64,000 nt of DNA, taken from the NCBI RefSeq assembly GCF_013248975.1, contig NZ_JABRWH010000001.1, positions 2,996,001 through 3,060,000 on the forward strand, written 5' to 3'. Position numbers and translations under genes: made by a program. The notes below the pieces were generated by a model. The model did no database searches. It saw only the letters and a program-made list of their open reading frames with translations, and was not told where the DNA came from. This document shows positions 1 to 8,836 of the stretch, piece after piece; the first letter of the stretch is position 1, and every line of letters starts with the position of its first letter. The DNA comes from Neobacillus endophyticus (GTDB lineage: Bacteria > Bacillota > Bacilli > Bacillales > Cytobacillaceae).

Positions 1-1
1 G

Positions 2-970
2 TTTATATCTAAAGGCTGGCCTGTATATCTATGGACGTTGATTTTGATTGGAATCTCAGTCACAGCAACCAGTCTTTTCAGCTACGTTTATTTTGCTTTC
101 TTTCTTGCTTATTTTTTAGGAAATATTAAAGATCGTCTTGCCTTTTTTATTTTGTATTTTATTCATTTGTTAAGTACCTCGATCTCTATAAATTACAACA
201 TAGTTGTTCATGAAAAACTATTCGTTCAGCAGTTGCCCTTTGTCATTATCATTTGGGTCAGTATGATCCTGCTTCCGTTCAGTATATATAATCGGAAGGA
301 GCGGGGGCAGCTGGAGGAAAAACTTGAGGATGCCAACAAACGAATTGCGGAACTGGTAAAACTGGAGGAACGGCAGAGAATTGCCCGTGATCTTCATGAT
401 ATTCTTGGACAAAAGCTTTCGCTCATTGGATTAAAAGCTGATTTGGCAGGAAAATTAATTTCGAAAAACCCTGACCAAGCTGAAATGGAGCTAAAGGATG
501 TACAAAAAACAGCCAGAACGGCGTTAAGTGAAGTCAGAAAGCTGGTTGCATCTATGCGTGGAATTCGCCTAAAAGATGAGTTGCTTCGAATAAAACAAAT
601 TACCGAAGCAGCTGAAATTCAATTAGAAATTGAAGGCGCCAACACATTAAAATACATCTCATTATTGACTGAAAATATTTTAAGCATGTGTTTAAAAGAA
701 GCAGTGAACAACGTTGTCAAACATAGCGGGGCAAAGAAATGTTCTATATCCGTTGAACAGTCGTGGAAAGAAGTGACGTTGACCATTCGAGATAACGGAA
801 AATTCAAAGGAGAAAAAGATCTTCTCACCGAAGGTCATGGATTAATTGGGATGAAGGAGCGGCTTGAATTCATAAATGGAAGTTTGGACCTGCTAACAAA
901 TAAAGGAACGACTCTCGTTATTCGAGTGCCAAATGATGCGAAAACTGCGAAAGAGGAGGAGAGAAAATGA
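2..970 (+). CDS. desK: DesK-type sensor histidine kinase, 5' end outside window
   Basis: Membrane thermosensor kinase of the NarL/DesK class, which phosphorylates or dephosphorylates DesR to control the membrane fatty acid desaturase. The frame is open to the left edge, so the true start lies upstream; the TTG at 38 is only the first internal start-like codon. Visible parts are hydrophobic transmembrane segments, a charged coiled linker, the HisKA_3 box RDLHD with the phospho-accepting His at about nt 395, and a C-terminal HATPase with DNG and GHGLIGM motifs. The stop overlaps the desR start (ATGA), so the two are translationally coupled. The assignment rests on the kinase boxes and the DesR partner. 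Confidence 0.85.
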   Translation, partial: FISKGWPVYLWTLILIGISVTATSLFSYVYFAFFLAYFLGNIKDRLAFFILYFIHLLSTSISINYNIVVHEKLFVQQLPFVIIIWVSMILLPFSIYNRKERGQLEEKLEDANKRIAELVKLEERQRIARDLHDILGQKLSLIGLKADLAGKLISKNPDQAEMELKDVQKTARTALSEVRKLVASMRGIRLKDELLRIKQITEAAEIQLEIEGANTLKYISLLTENILSMCLKEAVNNVVKHSGAKKCSISVEQSWKEVTLTIRDNGKFKGEKDLLTEGHGLIGMKERLEFINGSLDLLTNKGTTLVIRVPNDAKTAKEEERK

Positions 971-1566
971 TTAAAATCGTTATTGCCGAAGATCAAAAAA
1001 TGCTCCTCGGGGCGTTTGGATCACTGCTTAATTTGGAAGAAGATATGGAGGTCATCGGTAAAGCTTCAAATGGAGAAGAGGCTGTTGAACTAGTTAAGAA
1101 GTTAGCACCAGATGTTTGCATTATGGATATCGAAATGCCTGGAAAAAGTGGTTTGGAAGCGGCAGAGGAACTGAAAGATTTTGACTGTAAATTAATCATA
1201 TTAACTACTTTTGCCCGAACAGGTTATTTCCAGCGTGCATTAAAAGCCGGGGTAAGCGGTTATTTGCTAAAGGACAGTCCCAGTGAAGAATTGGCAGGCT
1301 CGATTAGAAGTGTAATGGCAGGCAGGAGAATATATGCTCCAGAACTTATGGATGATTTCTATCTCGAAGAAAATCCATTGACCGACCGTGAAAAAGAAGT
1401 GCTCGAACTTGTTGCGAATGGAAAGAACACAAAAGAAATTGCCGAGGAACTAAGTATTAAAACTGGAACTGTTCGCAATTACATTTCCATTATATTGGAT
1501 AAATTAGAAGTGAAAAATCGAATAGAAGCCATAACACAGTCAAAGGAAAAAGGCTGGTTTAAATAA
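967..1566 (+). CDS. desR: DesR-type response regulator
   Basis: Two-component response regulator of 199 aa, NarL/LuxR class. The receiver domain (about 1-120) has the acidic pair E8-D9, the phospho-acceptor D54 in MDIEMPG, the conserved T (LTTF) and K (LLKD). A LuxR-type helix-turn-helix follows (LTDREKEVLELVANG... about 135-195). In the known Des system, phosphorylated DesR activates the desaturase gene at low temperature. It overlaps the kinase by 4 bases and is followed by a strong terminator, so desK-desR closes a transcript. No desaturase gene lies in the visible window; it may be just upstream of the left edge. Confidence 0.88.
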   Translation: MIKIVIAEDQKMLLGAFGSLLNLEEDMEVIGKASNGEEAVELVKKLAPDVCIMDIEMPGKSGLEAAEELKDFDCKLIILTTFARTGYFQRALKAGVSGYLLKDSPSEELAGSIRSVMAGRRIYAPELMDDFYLEENPLTDREKEVLELVANGKNTKEIAEELSIKTGTVRNYISIILDKLEVKNRIEAITQSKEKGWFK

Positions 1567-1615
1567 AAAAGAACGTACCATAAGCATTTCATGCTTAGAA
1601 GGTACGTTCTTTTTT
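1567..1615 (+). terminator. Rho-independent terminator after desR
   Basis: The stem GAACGTACC / GGTACGTTC (1571-1579 with 1601-1609) contains a second inner stem around AAGCAT/ATGCTT and is followed by a run of T. It ends the desKR transcript and could also act for the convergent hydrolase gene. Confidence 0.9.
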
Positions 1616-1663
1616 AATCCATAAGCATTGTCAAAATACATTAAATATAACAGCGCCATGATA

Positions 1664-2518
1664 TTAATTTACGGCAGTTTGATATTTATTTAAAAAGTTT
1701 TTTATATATTTATATATCTCATGTGGCCGTTCTTCAGGAAGAGCATGCCCTGTCTCTTTCAAAACGACCAGCTCCGAATTTAATAAATCTTTATTCAATT
1801 TTTCCCCTACTTCAAGTGGCATCGACCGATCATGATCCCCCCAAATTAATAAGCATGGGGTTTTGATTTGATTTAGTATGCTAGAAGGCAAATCCCCTTC
1901 ACGATGACGAATCATTCTGGTTAAGGCGATAAAAATTTCATCTTCTAGAAAAGGCTGCAAGTAACCATTGATCATTTCCTCATTGATGAGCGAATGATCA
2001 TAAAGAGTTTCCTGAAGATTTTTTTTGACACCTGTTCGTGCAAACCAATATTTAACGAAAACATGAAAATAAGGCATATAACTGGATACGATTAATGGTA
2101 ATTTTGATCGTCTCAAATAGGATGAACTGCATAGTAGAATAGCCTTCTCTGCCATTTCGGGCATCATATGAAGAATATTTAAGACAATCTGGCCACCCAT
2201 AGAATGGCCGATAAAAAACATTTCCTTAAGTCCTAAGGACTCAATTAATTTAATTACCGTCTGAGCTATGTTTTTATAGGAATAAACATAGCGGCTGCAC
2301 TTTCCGCTTTTTCCGAATGGAGGAAGATCGACAGAAAGTACTTGGTATTCCGTTTTTAATAAAGAAATTAAATGGCGATAGGTAAATGTGGAAGAAAGAA
2401 AACCATGCAGTAAAACAAATGTTTTTTCCGTAGACGGGTTTGGATAAAATTCATAATAAACATTTATGTCGCATACCGATTTATAACCGGATATGACATT
2501 TTGGGTCATAAATCTCAT
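1664..2518 (-). CDS. alpha/beta hydrolase
   Basis: A 284-aa soluble alpha/beta-fold hydrolase. Seen: the oxyanion-hole HGFLSS motif near residue 39, the nucleophile elbow GHSMGG (Ser nucleophile), an acid residue in WGDHDRSMP and the catalytic His in TGHALPEERP near the C terminus. This is a complete catalytic triad. The family covers esterases, lipases and C-C hydrolases, and the substrate cannot be read from the sequence. The gene stands alone, convergent with desR. The start ATG is preceded by a purine-rich RBS (AGGAGATG on the minus strand). Confidence 0.85.
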   Translation of the reverse strand: MRFMTQNVISGYKSVCDINVYYEFYPNPSTEKTFVLLHGFLSSTFTYRHLISLLKTEYQVLSVDLPPFGKSGKCSRYVYSYKNIAQTVIKLIESLGLKEMFFIGHSMGGQIVLNILHMMPEMAEKAILLCSSSYLRRSKLPLIVSSYMPYFHVFVKYWFARTGVKKNLQETLYDHSLINEEMINGYLQPFLEDEIFIALTRMIRHREGDLPSSILNQIKTPCLLIWGDHDRSMPLEVGEKLNKDLLNSELVVLKETGHALPEERPHEIYKYIKNFLNKYQTAVN

Positions 2519-2668
2519 CTCCTCTTCCTAAACGAATAGATGAAATTAATGTGCCCTTATTTGGAATCTTTACCCTAAGAAAATGTTGGCTAAATTGTAT
2601 AAATTGAAATCCTTTTTATCTTTTTGAATCTTTTGTGAAATTTTTTTAAAATTTCCAAAATAAAGTGT

Positions 2669-2697
2669 TTGAATTTTTAGAAAATAGACTGTATAAT
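2669..2697 (+). promoter_or_regulatory. Sigma-A promoter for the IDEAL-domain gene
   Basis: TTGAAT (2669-2674), a 17-bp spacer and a perfect TATAAT (2692-2697). It lies 28 bp before the start codon, so the 5' leader would be very short. Confidence 0.75.
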
Positions 2698-2724
2698 AAA
2701 AAAAAGTTCAAGGAGTTGATTTCC

Positions 2725-2919
2725 ATGGATAAGAAATTACTTAATTCACCACAACATTCTGATGAGAATACTGATTCCTATGTCGCTGAGATGTTCCTAA
2801 ATCATATACTGCTTGAATTTAAACGGGAGAAAATCCGCAAGGAAATCGACCAGACTTTACAAGAAGGCAACAAGGAATTATTCATGCAGTTAACAGAAGA
2901 GCTAAAGAAAATTTCCTAA
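2725..2919 (+). CDS. Small IDEAL-domain protein
   Basis: A 64-aa protein. The ATG at 2725 is chosen because AAGGAG sits just ahead of it and the -10 box ends at 2697; the frame is open further upstream, but that would start inside the promoter. The C-terminal half (EIDQTLQEGNKELFMQLTEEL, spread over about residues 38-60) matches the IDEAL domain, a short helical module found in Bacillus proteins such as ComK-binding and competence-related factors. The N terminus is polar and probably disordered. Its specific role is unknown. A hairpin terminator follows directly, so it is monocistronic. Confidence 0.75.
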   Translation: MDKKLLNSPQHSDENTDSYVAEMFLNHILLEFKREKIRKEIDQTLQEGNKELFMQLTEELKKIS

Positions 2920-2948
2920 AAATCTTACAATAATACCACCACTTCTAA

Positions 2949-2990
2949 AAAGAAGCCCTTTCCTAATTGGATGGGGCTTCTTGGCATTTT
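2949..2990 (+). terminator. Terminator after IDEAL-domain gene
   Basis: The stem AAGAAGCCC / GGGGCTTCTT (2950-2958 with 2973-2982) is followed by a T-rich stretch. Confidence 0.75.
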
Positions 2991-3041
2991 ATATTCCTGT
3001 CATTGAAAAATGCTCCATGTATTTTCAATGGATGGCCTTTA

Positions 3042-3683
3042 TCAGTTGATCGCAACATTGTCTTCGGCAGCTTTCTTCCTTCTAGCGATCGAATCCATTA
3101 ACCATTTAAAGAGTTTTAAAGAACGATGGAATACTGGACTTTGGATAAAGGTATATAAAAAGGTAGCAATAAACACTGGCCCGCGCAATATTAATCCAAT
3201 AATTAATACGAAGCTTTCCACCATTATGCGTGCTTTTATTACTGATATTCCTGTTTTTTCAGAGATGGAGAGCATGAAGCCGTCCCGCGGCCCGGCGCCA
3301 ATACCGGCAGCAACATACATGCCACCCCCTATTCCGGTAATAACGATTCCTGATAAAAGGATCACATAATCAATCCAAGAATGAGTTGCTTTTGGAAGTA
3401 TGTCCAGTCTAAGAAATAAATCCATAATAGGGCCGATACATAATGCGTTTAAGACAGTTCCAATATTAATATATTTTCTGTTAAAAAATACAGATATCAA
3501 AATGAGGAAAAGACCGCAAATAACCCCCCATGTTCCGATGGTTAACCCGAAATGCTGATACAACGCTACATTTAAAACTTCCCAAGGATGTAAACCTACA
3601 TATTTGACTTTTACTGCAATTGCATTCCCCATGCCATAGAAGATTAATCCTAAAAAAAATAAAAAATAACGAAAGATTTTCAC
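3042..3683 (-). CDS. YczE/YitT-type integral membrane protein
   Basis: A 213-aa protein with five hydrophobic segments spread through its length. The glycine-rich stretch GIVITGIGGGMYVAAGIGAGPRDG (about 113-136) is typical of the YczE/YyaS/YitT family. Members are membrane proteins of unclear biochemical role; B. subtilis YczE is linked to lipopeptide and polyketide production by an unknown mechanism. The gene is single, on the minus strand. The ATG at 3683 has a GGGGGATAC-type RBS. Function here is not assignable beyond the family. Confidence 0.75.
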   Translation of the reverse strand: MKIFRYFLFFLGLIFYGMGNAIAVKVKYVGLHPWEVLNVALYQHFGLTIGTWGVICGLFLILISVFFNRKYINIGTVLNALCIGPIMDLFLRLDILPKATHSWIDYVILLSGIVITGIGGGMYVAAGIGAGPRDGFMLSISEKTGISVIKARIMVESFVLIIGLILRGPVFIATFLYTFIQSPVFHRSLKLFKWLMDSIARRKKAAEDNVAIN

Positions 3684-3845
3684 CGTATCCCCCCTTGTTG
3701 TATAATCTGAATTTTCAAACCTATCCTTCCATATTAAAATATAGGATGTTTATAATCAATGATAAAATGGCATGAGGCATGATTAAAGGCAAATATTCCA
3801 GATGTGTTACAAAATTTCTTCTATAAAAATGCTTCTGAACATAGA

Positions 3846-3884
3846 TATTTATAAAAAGCCTTCATTGTATGAGGGCTTTTTATA
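3846..3884 (+). terminator. Orphan hairpin terminator with no gene ahead of it
   Basis: AAAAAGCC-TTCATTGTATGAG-GGCTTTTT at about 3851-3880 is a terminator-like hairpin with T tract. The nearest upstream gene on this strand ends more than 900 bp away, and the gene on the other strand is transcribed away from here. TATAAT at 3748-3753 is a possible -10 box, so a short non-coding transcript of about 110-130 nt or a leader attenuator is possible. The rest of the 3684-3956 gap shows nothing else. Confidence 0.5.
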
Positions 3885-3956
3885 TGGGAATTGTCTAGCG
3901 GCAAATCTCTTTAGATTGTATGTGAAAGTAAATAAGAAGAAAAGAGGGAATGGACT

Positions 3957-4403
3957 ATGCCTAGCGGTATGCATCAAGTTGTACTAGAATTTCCGATAGG
4001 AGTTATTTGGGATTTTGTTAAAGAAATGGATAACTGGGCTCCCCTTGTACCTGGTTATATACAACATGAGAAAATAAATCACCACCAGTCAACATGGGAA
4101 TTTGCAGGGGATATGGGGATTTTTAAGAAAAAGGTCAATTTACTGATTGACATAAAAGAATGGCAGCCGCCAACAAAAGTCAGTTTTGAACTAAATGGTG
4201 AAAAGTATTCAGGTGAGGGATATTTTGAGGCATTAGTCATCAATCGAAATAAAACGAGATTAACAGGGTTTCTTGAAGTAAATGCAAATGGAAAAATGGA
4301 GGCAATGAAAAATTCCTTTTTGAAAAAGGCTATACCCAAATCTGCTGAGGAAATGGCGCTGGCGATCACGGCAAAAATTGAAGAACTGGCTTTAAAAAAT
4401 TAA
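3957..4403 (+). CDS. CoxG/SRPBCC-family protein
   Basis: A 148-aa protein of the START/SRPBCC lipid- or ligand-pocket fold. It shows the typical order: N-terminal strand (HQVVLEFPIGVIWDFVKEMDNWAPLVPG), WEFAGDMGIFKKKV, GEGYFEA, then a long C-terminal helix. The closest family is CoxG/SRPBCC (carbon monoxide dehydrogenase subunit G-like), but no cox genes are nearby, so a CO role should not be assumed. The start ATG at 3957 follows AGAGGGA. Its ligand and partners are unknown. Confidence 0.7.
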   Translation: MPSGMHQVVLEFPIGVIWDFVKEMDNWAPLVPGYIQHEKINHHQSTWEFAGDMGIFKKKVNLLIDIKEWQPPTKVSFELNGEKYSGEGYFEALVINRNKTRLTGFLEVNANGKMEAMKNSFLKKAIPKSAEEMALAITAKIEELALKN

Positions 4404-4469
4404 GATAAAGTTAAGCATCCAATGGTATAGTTAGTCCGAATTTTATTTAATGAAATCGGGTGAGTATGG

Positions 4470-5870
4470 ATGCTTACAAAGATGCAAAATAGCAAAGGAA
4501 CAAAGCTTATAGTGGCTGCTTCCATGGTAGGTTTGGGGCTGATCACTGCTACTCCTGCTTCTGCAATGGAAACGGAAACTCAAACCGTTTCTTCCGCTGT
4601 TTCAACCATAAATGGACAGCAGACAAATACTTTATCCAAATTGGAACTTGCAGGTATTCAGCTTAATCAAAACTTTTCATCGGATGTCAATGAATATACT
4701 GCAACAGTAGACAGTTCCACACAAAACATTTCCATGCTTTTGGCAAGTGACAACACTAATGCCAACATAACGGTTAATGGGCAACCTGTAACAAATGACT
4801 CTTCAAACCTTTTTCCACTACAGATAGGGAAAAATACTTTTCAAATCACCGTTGCAGATGGAACTAATCCTTCAGTTTCGTATACTTTAACAGTTATTAA
4901 ACCGTGGCTGAAAAGTATTAAACTATCAAATGGTGTATTGTCGCCAACATTTTCTACAAATAATTCGGAATATAGCGTGACAGTTCCGAACGAAGTAAGT
5001 TCCATAACGGTAAGCCCAGAAGTATATGAACAAACAGAAACTGTAAAAGTCAAAGGCGTATTGTTAGTGAAAGATGGAGCTGCTGTTACACTGCCAGTTG
5101 GAAAAACAGATATAATGGTTTCGGTGACTGCAGAGAACGGAACTGAAGCTGACTATACAATTCATGTTACCAGGGAAGCAATAAAGGCTCCCAGCACATC
5201 TGGAGATTCAACAAAGACAGGAACCAAGACGGGATCTAAGACAGGATCCAAAACTGGGTCCGCTTCAAGTAAATGGCCAGGTTCAAAGTCTGGTACACAT
5301 TCAAAATCAAGTACTGGGAAATCAGGAAAAATCTTGATGCGGCAGACAGCGGGAAGTTCGCAGTTTTCGGGAGGTTCCAATTACCAACAGAAAACAGGAA
5401 CTGTTCAAAAGGCTAGTACTGCAACGCTTTCTTCCTTATCGGTCTCTGAAGGTTCATGGGACACTAGTTTTACAACAAATAAGTACACCTATCATATCGC
5501 AGTATCAAATAGCGTCAAATCGGTAACCATCAATCCGGAAACAACTTATAGTAGTGCAATCGTTTCTATTGAAGGCAGCACAAGCAAAACGGTCCAATTA
5601 ACTGAGACAAACACTGCAATACCTATAGTGGTAACCAGAAACAGTGACCGGAAAACGTATGTACTAGTTTTTGATAAACCAGTTCCGCAAAATCCAATAG
5701 CTTCGGTGCAGCAATCTACAGATAATACAGTGAATATGCCTGCGGAGAATGTGACAACATCAGCATTAAACCCACAAACATCTGTTTCGAGCTATCGTAC
5801 CAATCCAAATAATAACCAGCCAACATCATTTTGGGGAAGAATACTGGCATTTTTGAAGAATCTTTTTTAA
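4470..5870 (+). CDS. Secreted protein with three cadherin-like beta-sandwich repeats
   Basis: A 466-aa exported protein. The signal peptide is about 1-32, ending ATPASA before METE. Two adjacent cadherin-like beta-sandwich domains follow (about 57-144 and 145-235), recognisable by LSKLELAG..NFSSDVNEYTATV and LKSIKLSNG..FSTNNSEYSVTV. A low-complexity Lys/Thr/Ser/Gly linker (about 238-318, repeats of GTKTGSK type) comes next, then a third such domain (about 317-402) with TLSSLSVSEG and FTTNKYTYHIAV. The tail ends in an amphipathic FWGRILAFLKNLF. No LPxTG motif or S-layer homology domain is seen. It is probably a surface or matrix adhesion protein; its partner is unknown. GGGTGAG at 4458-4464 supports the start. 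Confidence 0.75.
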   Translation: MLTKMQNSKGTKLIVAASMVGLGLITATPASAMETETQTVSSAVSTINGQQTNTLSKLELAGIQLNQNFSSDVNEYTATVDSSTQNISMLLASDNTNANITVNGQPVTNDSSNLFPLQIGKNTFQITVADGTNPSVSYTLTVIKPWLKSIKLSNGVLSPTFSTNNSEYSVTVPNEVSSITVSPEVYEQTETVKVKGVLLVKDGAAVTLPVGKTDIMVSVTAENGTEADYTIHVTREAIKAPSTSGDSTKTGTKTGSKTGSKTGSASSKWPGSKSGTHSKSSTGKSGKILMRQTAGSSQFSGGSNYQQKTGTVQKASTATLSSLSVSEGSWDTSFTTNKYTYHIAVSNSVKSVTINPETTYSSAIVSIEGSTSKTVQLTETNTAIPIVVTRNSDRKTYVLVFDKPVPQNPIASVQQSTDNTVNMPAENVTTSALNPQTSVSSYRTNPNNNQPTSFWGRILAFLKNLF

Positions 5871-5872
5871 AA

Positions 5873-5898
5873 ATCCTGCTCATGTAGCAGGTTTTTTT
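5873..5898 (+). terminator. Terminator after cadherin-like gene
   Basis: CCTGCT-CATGT-AGCAGG (5875-5891) followed by seven T. Confidence 0.9.
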
Positions 5899-6024
5899 GT
5901 TGAAAATTTAATATTAGGAAAATTATATATTTTTTTTATAAAAAGTAAGTTAAATAATGAACAAGTTCCTTAAAGTTATGATATATTTATATTTAAAAAA
6001 TTCAGCAAAAGGAAGGTGGAAAAT

Positions 6025-8787
6025 ATGGCAGCAGATTTAAAATTGAATGACAGCAGTCTTCCATTGCGCCGTGATGTGAAATTACTAGGTAAAATGCTAG
6101 GAGAAATTCTCGTTAATCATAATGGGCCAGAACTTTTTGAAAAAGTCGAAAAAATCCGGCTCATGTGTAAAACATTGCGGTCGCATTTTGATATGGAGAT
6201 CTATCAAGAATTAAAAGAAGAAATCTCCGCTTTAAATTCACCAATGAGAAAGCAGGTCATTCGAGCATTTTCAATGTATTTTCATTTAATTAATGTGGCC
6301 GAGCAAAACCATCGAATCAGAAGGCGCAGGCAATATCAGCTTCAAGAAGCAGCAGCCTTCCAGCCTGCATCCATTGAGAGTGCAATCCTATCGTTAAAAG
6401 AGAATCATATCGATGAAACGACAATCCAGGAAGTACTAAATACCCTCTCACTTGAACTTGTGATCACTGCCCACCCAACTGAGGCGGCAAAGCGTTCCAT
6501 CTTGGAATTGCAACAACGAATTGCTGAACTTCTGATAAAACTCGATCATCCATTATTAACAAATAAGGAGCAAAGAAAGCTGGAAGAAAGTCTCTTTAAT
6601 GAAGTGGCTATATTATGGCAGACAGATGAGCTGCGCCAGCATAAACCAACTGTAATGGATGAAGTCCGTAACGGTTTATATTATTTTGATCAAACGCTTT
6701 TTGATGTACTGCCGGATATTCATCAGGAAGTAGCGGATTGCCTAGATAAAAATTATCCGAATAGGAACTGGCAAGTGCCGAATTTCTTAAAATTTGGCTC
6801 TTGGATTGGCGGAGACCGCGACGGCAACCCGAACGTTACCCACGATGTTACATGGGAGACATTAACAAGACATCGCAGGCTCGTGTTAAAAAAATATAAA
6901 TCTGTATTGGTAGATTTAATGAAACGATATAGCCATTCATCAACAAGAGTAGAGGTCAGTGAAGAACTGCTTCATTTTCTTGGTGAAAAAGAAGATTTTA
7001 TTTTAACTGAGGATAAAAAGTGGCCGAATAAAGAAGAAGTCTATCGCCGTGCATTTGCGATCATCATCGAACGGGTGAAACAAGTAGGCAAATCTGAGTT
7101 AGGGTACAAGTCAGCAGAAGAATTATTGGCTGATTTGATCATGATCAAGCGAAGCTTAAAGAAACACCATCCAGCAGCACATGAACTGAGAACGATTCAA
7201 AAGCTTATTCGCCAAGTACAATTGTTTGGCTTCCATTTAGCAACGTTGGATATACGTAATCATAGCGGAGAGCATGAAGCTGCGATTACTGAAATTCTTA
7301 GAAAGGTAAGAATTTCGGAAAATTATGCGGAACTCTTGGAAGAAGAAAAGGTTAAAATTTTGCAAAATATCCTTCAGGATCCAAGGCCTCTTTTATTATT
7401 AAATGAGGATTATTCAGCGGAAACACGAGAGATGATTAAGGTTTTCCAAATGATTAAGCAGGCACATGAGGAGTTCGGGAAAAGATCGATAGCGGTTTAC
7501 CTTGTAAGTATGACAAAATCGCCTAGCGACTTATTAGAAGTTCTTGTACTTGCAAAAGAAGCCGGGCTTTATCGTCTTCATGCAGATGGTTCTTTGGAAA
7601 CTCATTTAAATGTTGCTCCTCTCTTGGAAACGATCGACGATTTAACTTCAGGTCCGATGATTATGGAAACATTATTTAACATGCCGGTTTACCGTGAGCA
7701 TTTACGCATTTGTGGCGATCAACAGGAAATTATGCTTGGTTATTCGGATGGAAGCAAGGACGGCGGAACATTAACTGCTAACTGGAAGCTTTACAATGCG
7801 CAAATTGAAATCCATGAAATGGCGAAAAAATACAGTATTGGCCTTAAATTTTTCCATGGACGCGGTGGATCCTTCGGCCGTGGAGGGGGACCATTAAATA
7901 AAAGTATCTTATCACAACCTGCGGAAACAATCGGTGAAGGTGTTAAAATCACTGAGCAGGGTGAAGTTCTTTCCGCCCGCTATCTAATGGAGGATATCGC
8001 CTATCGCAGCTTGGAGCAGGCAACATCCACATTAATTCTTGCTGCAGCACATGTTTCGAAGGAAGCAGAACACGGACACTTAAGGGAACAAGAATGGGAA
8101 AAAGCAATAGAGGAAATATCAGCATTTGCATTGGCACAATATCAGTCGCTTGTATTTAAAGATCCGGACTTCCTAACCTATTTCCATCAAGCAACTCCAT
8201 TAAAAGAGCTTGGTGAACTGAATATTGGTTCAAGACCAATGAGCCGGAAAAATAGAGGAAGATTCGAAGATTTGCGGGCGATTCCTTGGGTATTTGCCTG
8301 GACACAAAGCAGGCAGCTATTGCCGGGCTGGTATGCTGCAGGAACAGGTTTGGACAGCTTTGCCAACAAAAGTGAGCATAACCTGCATCTATTACATGAA
8401 ATGTATGCGAAGTGGCCATTCTTTCAAGCTACAATAGATAATTTGCAAATGGCCTTAATGAAGGCAGATATCACGACAGCTAAAGAATATTTGACTCTAG
8501 TGGAAGATAAGGAGATAGCGGATCGGATTTTTTCCAATATTTTTGCGGAATACGAAAAAACAAAAGCCATTCTTCTTAAAATAACTGGAGACCATGAATT
8601 GTTAGATCATACTCCAAATATTAAGGATTCAGTTTTCAGACGCAATCCATATGTGGACCCATTGAACTTTTTACAGGTAGAGTTAATTAAAGAACTTCGC
8701 AGCCAGGAAGAACCGGATGAGGAATTATTGACGGAAGTTCTGCTTACCATAAGTGGAATATCTGCCGGACTAAGAAATACTGGTTGA
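6025..8787 (+). CDS. ppc: Phosphoenolpyruvate carboxylase
   Basis: Forms oxaloacetate from phosphoenolpyruvate and bicarbonate, an anaplerotic step feeding the TCA cycle; cytosolic tetramer. 920 aa, full length for the family. Seen: catalytic His150 in VITAHPTEAAKR, SWIGGDRDGNP, LGYSDGSKDGG and the glycine-rich active-site loop FHGRGGSFGRGGGP (about 610-623), and the C-terminal end SGISAGLRNTG that contributes the effector site. The frame also offers a GTG at 6016, but AAGGAAGG ends there, so the ATG at 6025 is the better start. B. subtilis itself lacks this enzyme; other bacilli have it. Flanked by terminators, so monocistronic. Confidence 0.95.
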   Translation: MAADLKLNDSSLPLRRDVKLLGKMLGEILVNHNGPELFEKVEKIRLMCKTLRSHFDMEIYQELKEEISALNSPMRKQVIRAFSMYFHLINVAEQNHRIRRRRQYQLQEAAAFQPASIESAILSLKENHIDETTIQEVLNTLSLELVITAHPTEAAKRSILELQQRIAELLIKLDHPLLTNKEQRKLEESLFNEVAILWQTDELRQHKPTVMDEVRNGLYYFDQTLFDVLPDIHQEVADCLDKNYPNRNWQVPNFLKFGSWIGGDRDGNPNVTHDVTWETLTRHRRLVLKKYKSVLVDLMKRYSHSSTRVEVSEELLHFLGEKEDFILTEDKKWPNKEEVYRRAFAIIIERVKQVGKSELGYKSAEELLADLIMIKRSLKKHHPAAHELRTIQKLIRQVQLFGFHLATLDIRNHSGEHEAAITEILRKVRISENYAELLEEEKVKILQNILQDPRPLLLLNEDYSAETREMIKVFQMIKQAHEEFGKRSIAVYLVSMTKSPSDLLEVLVLAKEAGLYRLHADGSLETHLNVAPLLETIDDLTSGPMIMETLFNMPVYREHLRICGDQQEIMLGYSDGSKDGGTLTANWKLYNAQIEIHEMAKKYSIGLKFFHGRGGSFGRGGGPLNKSILSQPAETIGEGVKITEQGEVLSARYLMEDIAYRSLEQATSTLILAAAHVSKEAEHGHLREQEWEKAIEEISAFALAQYQSLVFKDPDFLTYFHQATPLKELGELNIGSRPMSRKNRGRFEDLRAIPWVFAWTQSRQLLPGWYAAGTGLDSFANKSEHNLHLLHEMYAKWPFFQATIDNLQMALMKADITTAKEYLTLVEDKEIADRIFSNIFAEYEKTKAILLKITGDHELLDHTPNIKDSVFRRNPYVDPLNFLQVELIKELRSQEEPDEELLTEVLLTISGISAGLRNTG

Positions 8788-8797
8788 TTGGGTGAAA

Positions 8798-8836
8798 AGA
8801 CCTGCAAGCTTTGAAAAAGGCCTGCAGGTTTTTTAT
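8798..8836 (+). terminator. Terminator after ppc
   Basis: CCTGCA (8801-8806) pairs with TGCAGG (8823-8828), followed by a run of T. Confidence 0.85.

Noticed and set aside
1664..2518. Hydrolase as a desaturase-pathway gene with desKR
   Set aside because: It is convergent with desR and separated by a terminator; only proximity suggests a link.
3802..3987. 61-codon frame upstream of the CoxG-like gene
   Set aside because: It runs through the orphan terminator hairpin, has no RBS and overlaps the real start region of the next gene.
5220..5330. Possible CRISPR-like array in the AAGACGGGATCT-type repeats
   Set aside because: They are short coding repeats for the GSKTG linker of the cadherin-like protein, with no spacers.
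7949..8419. Three antisense frames over ppc
   Set aside because: Shadow frames of a strongly conserved gene; no RBS or family pattern.
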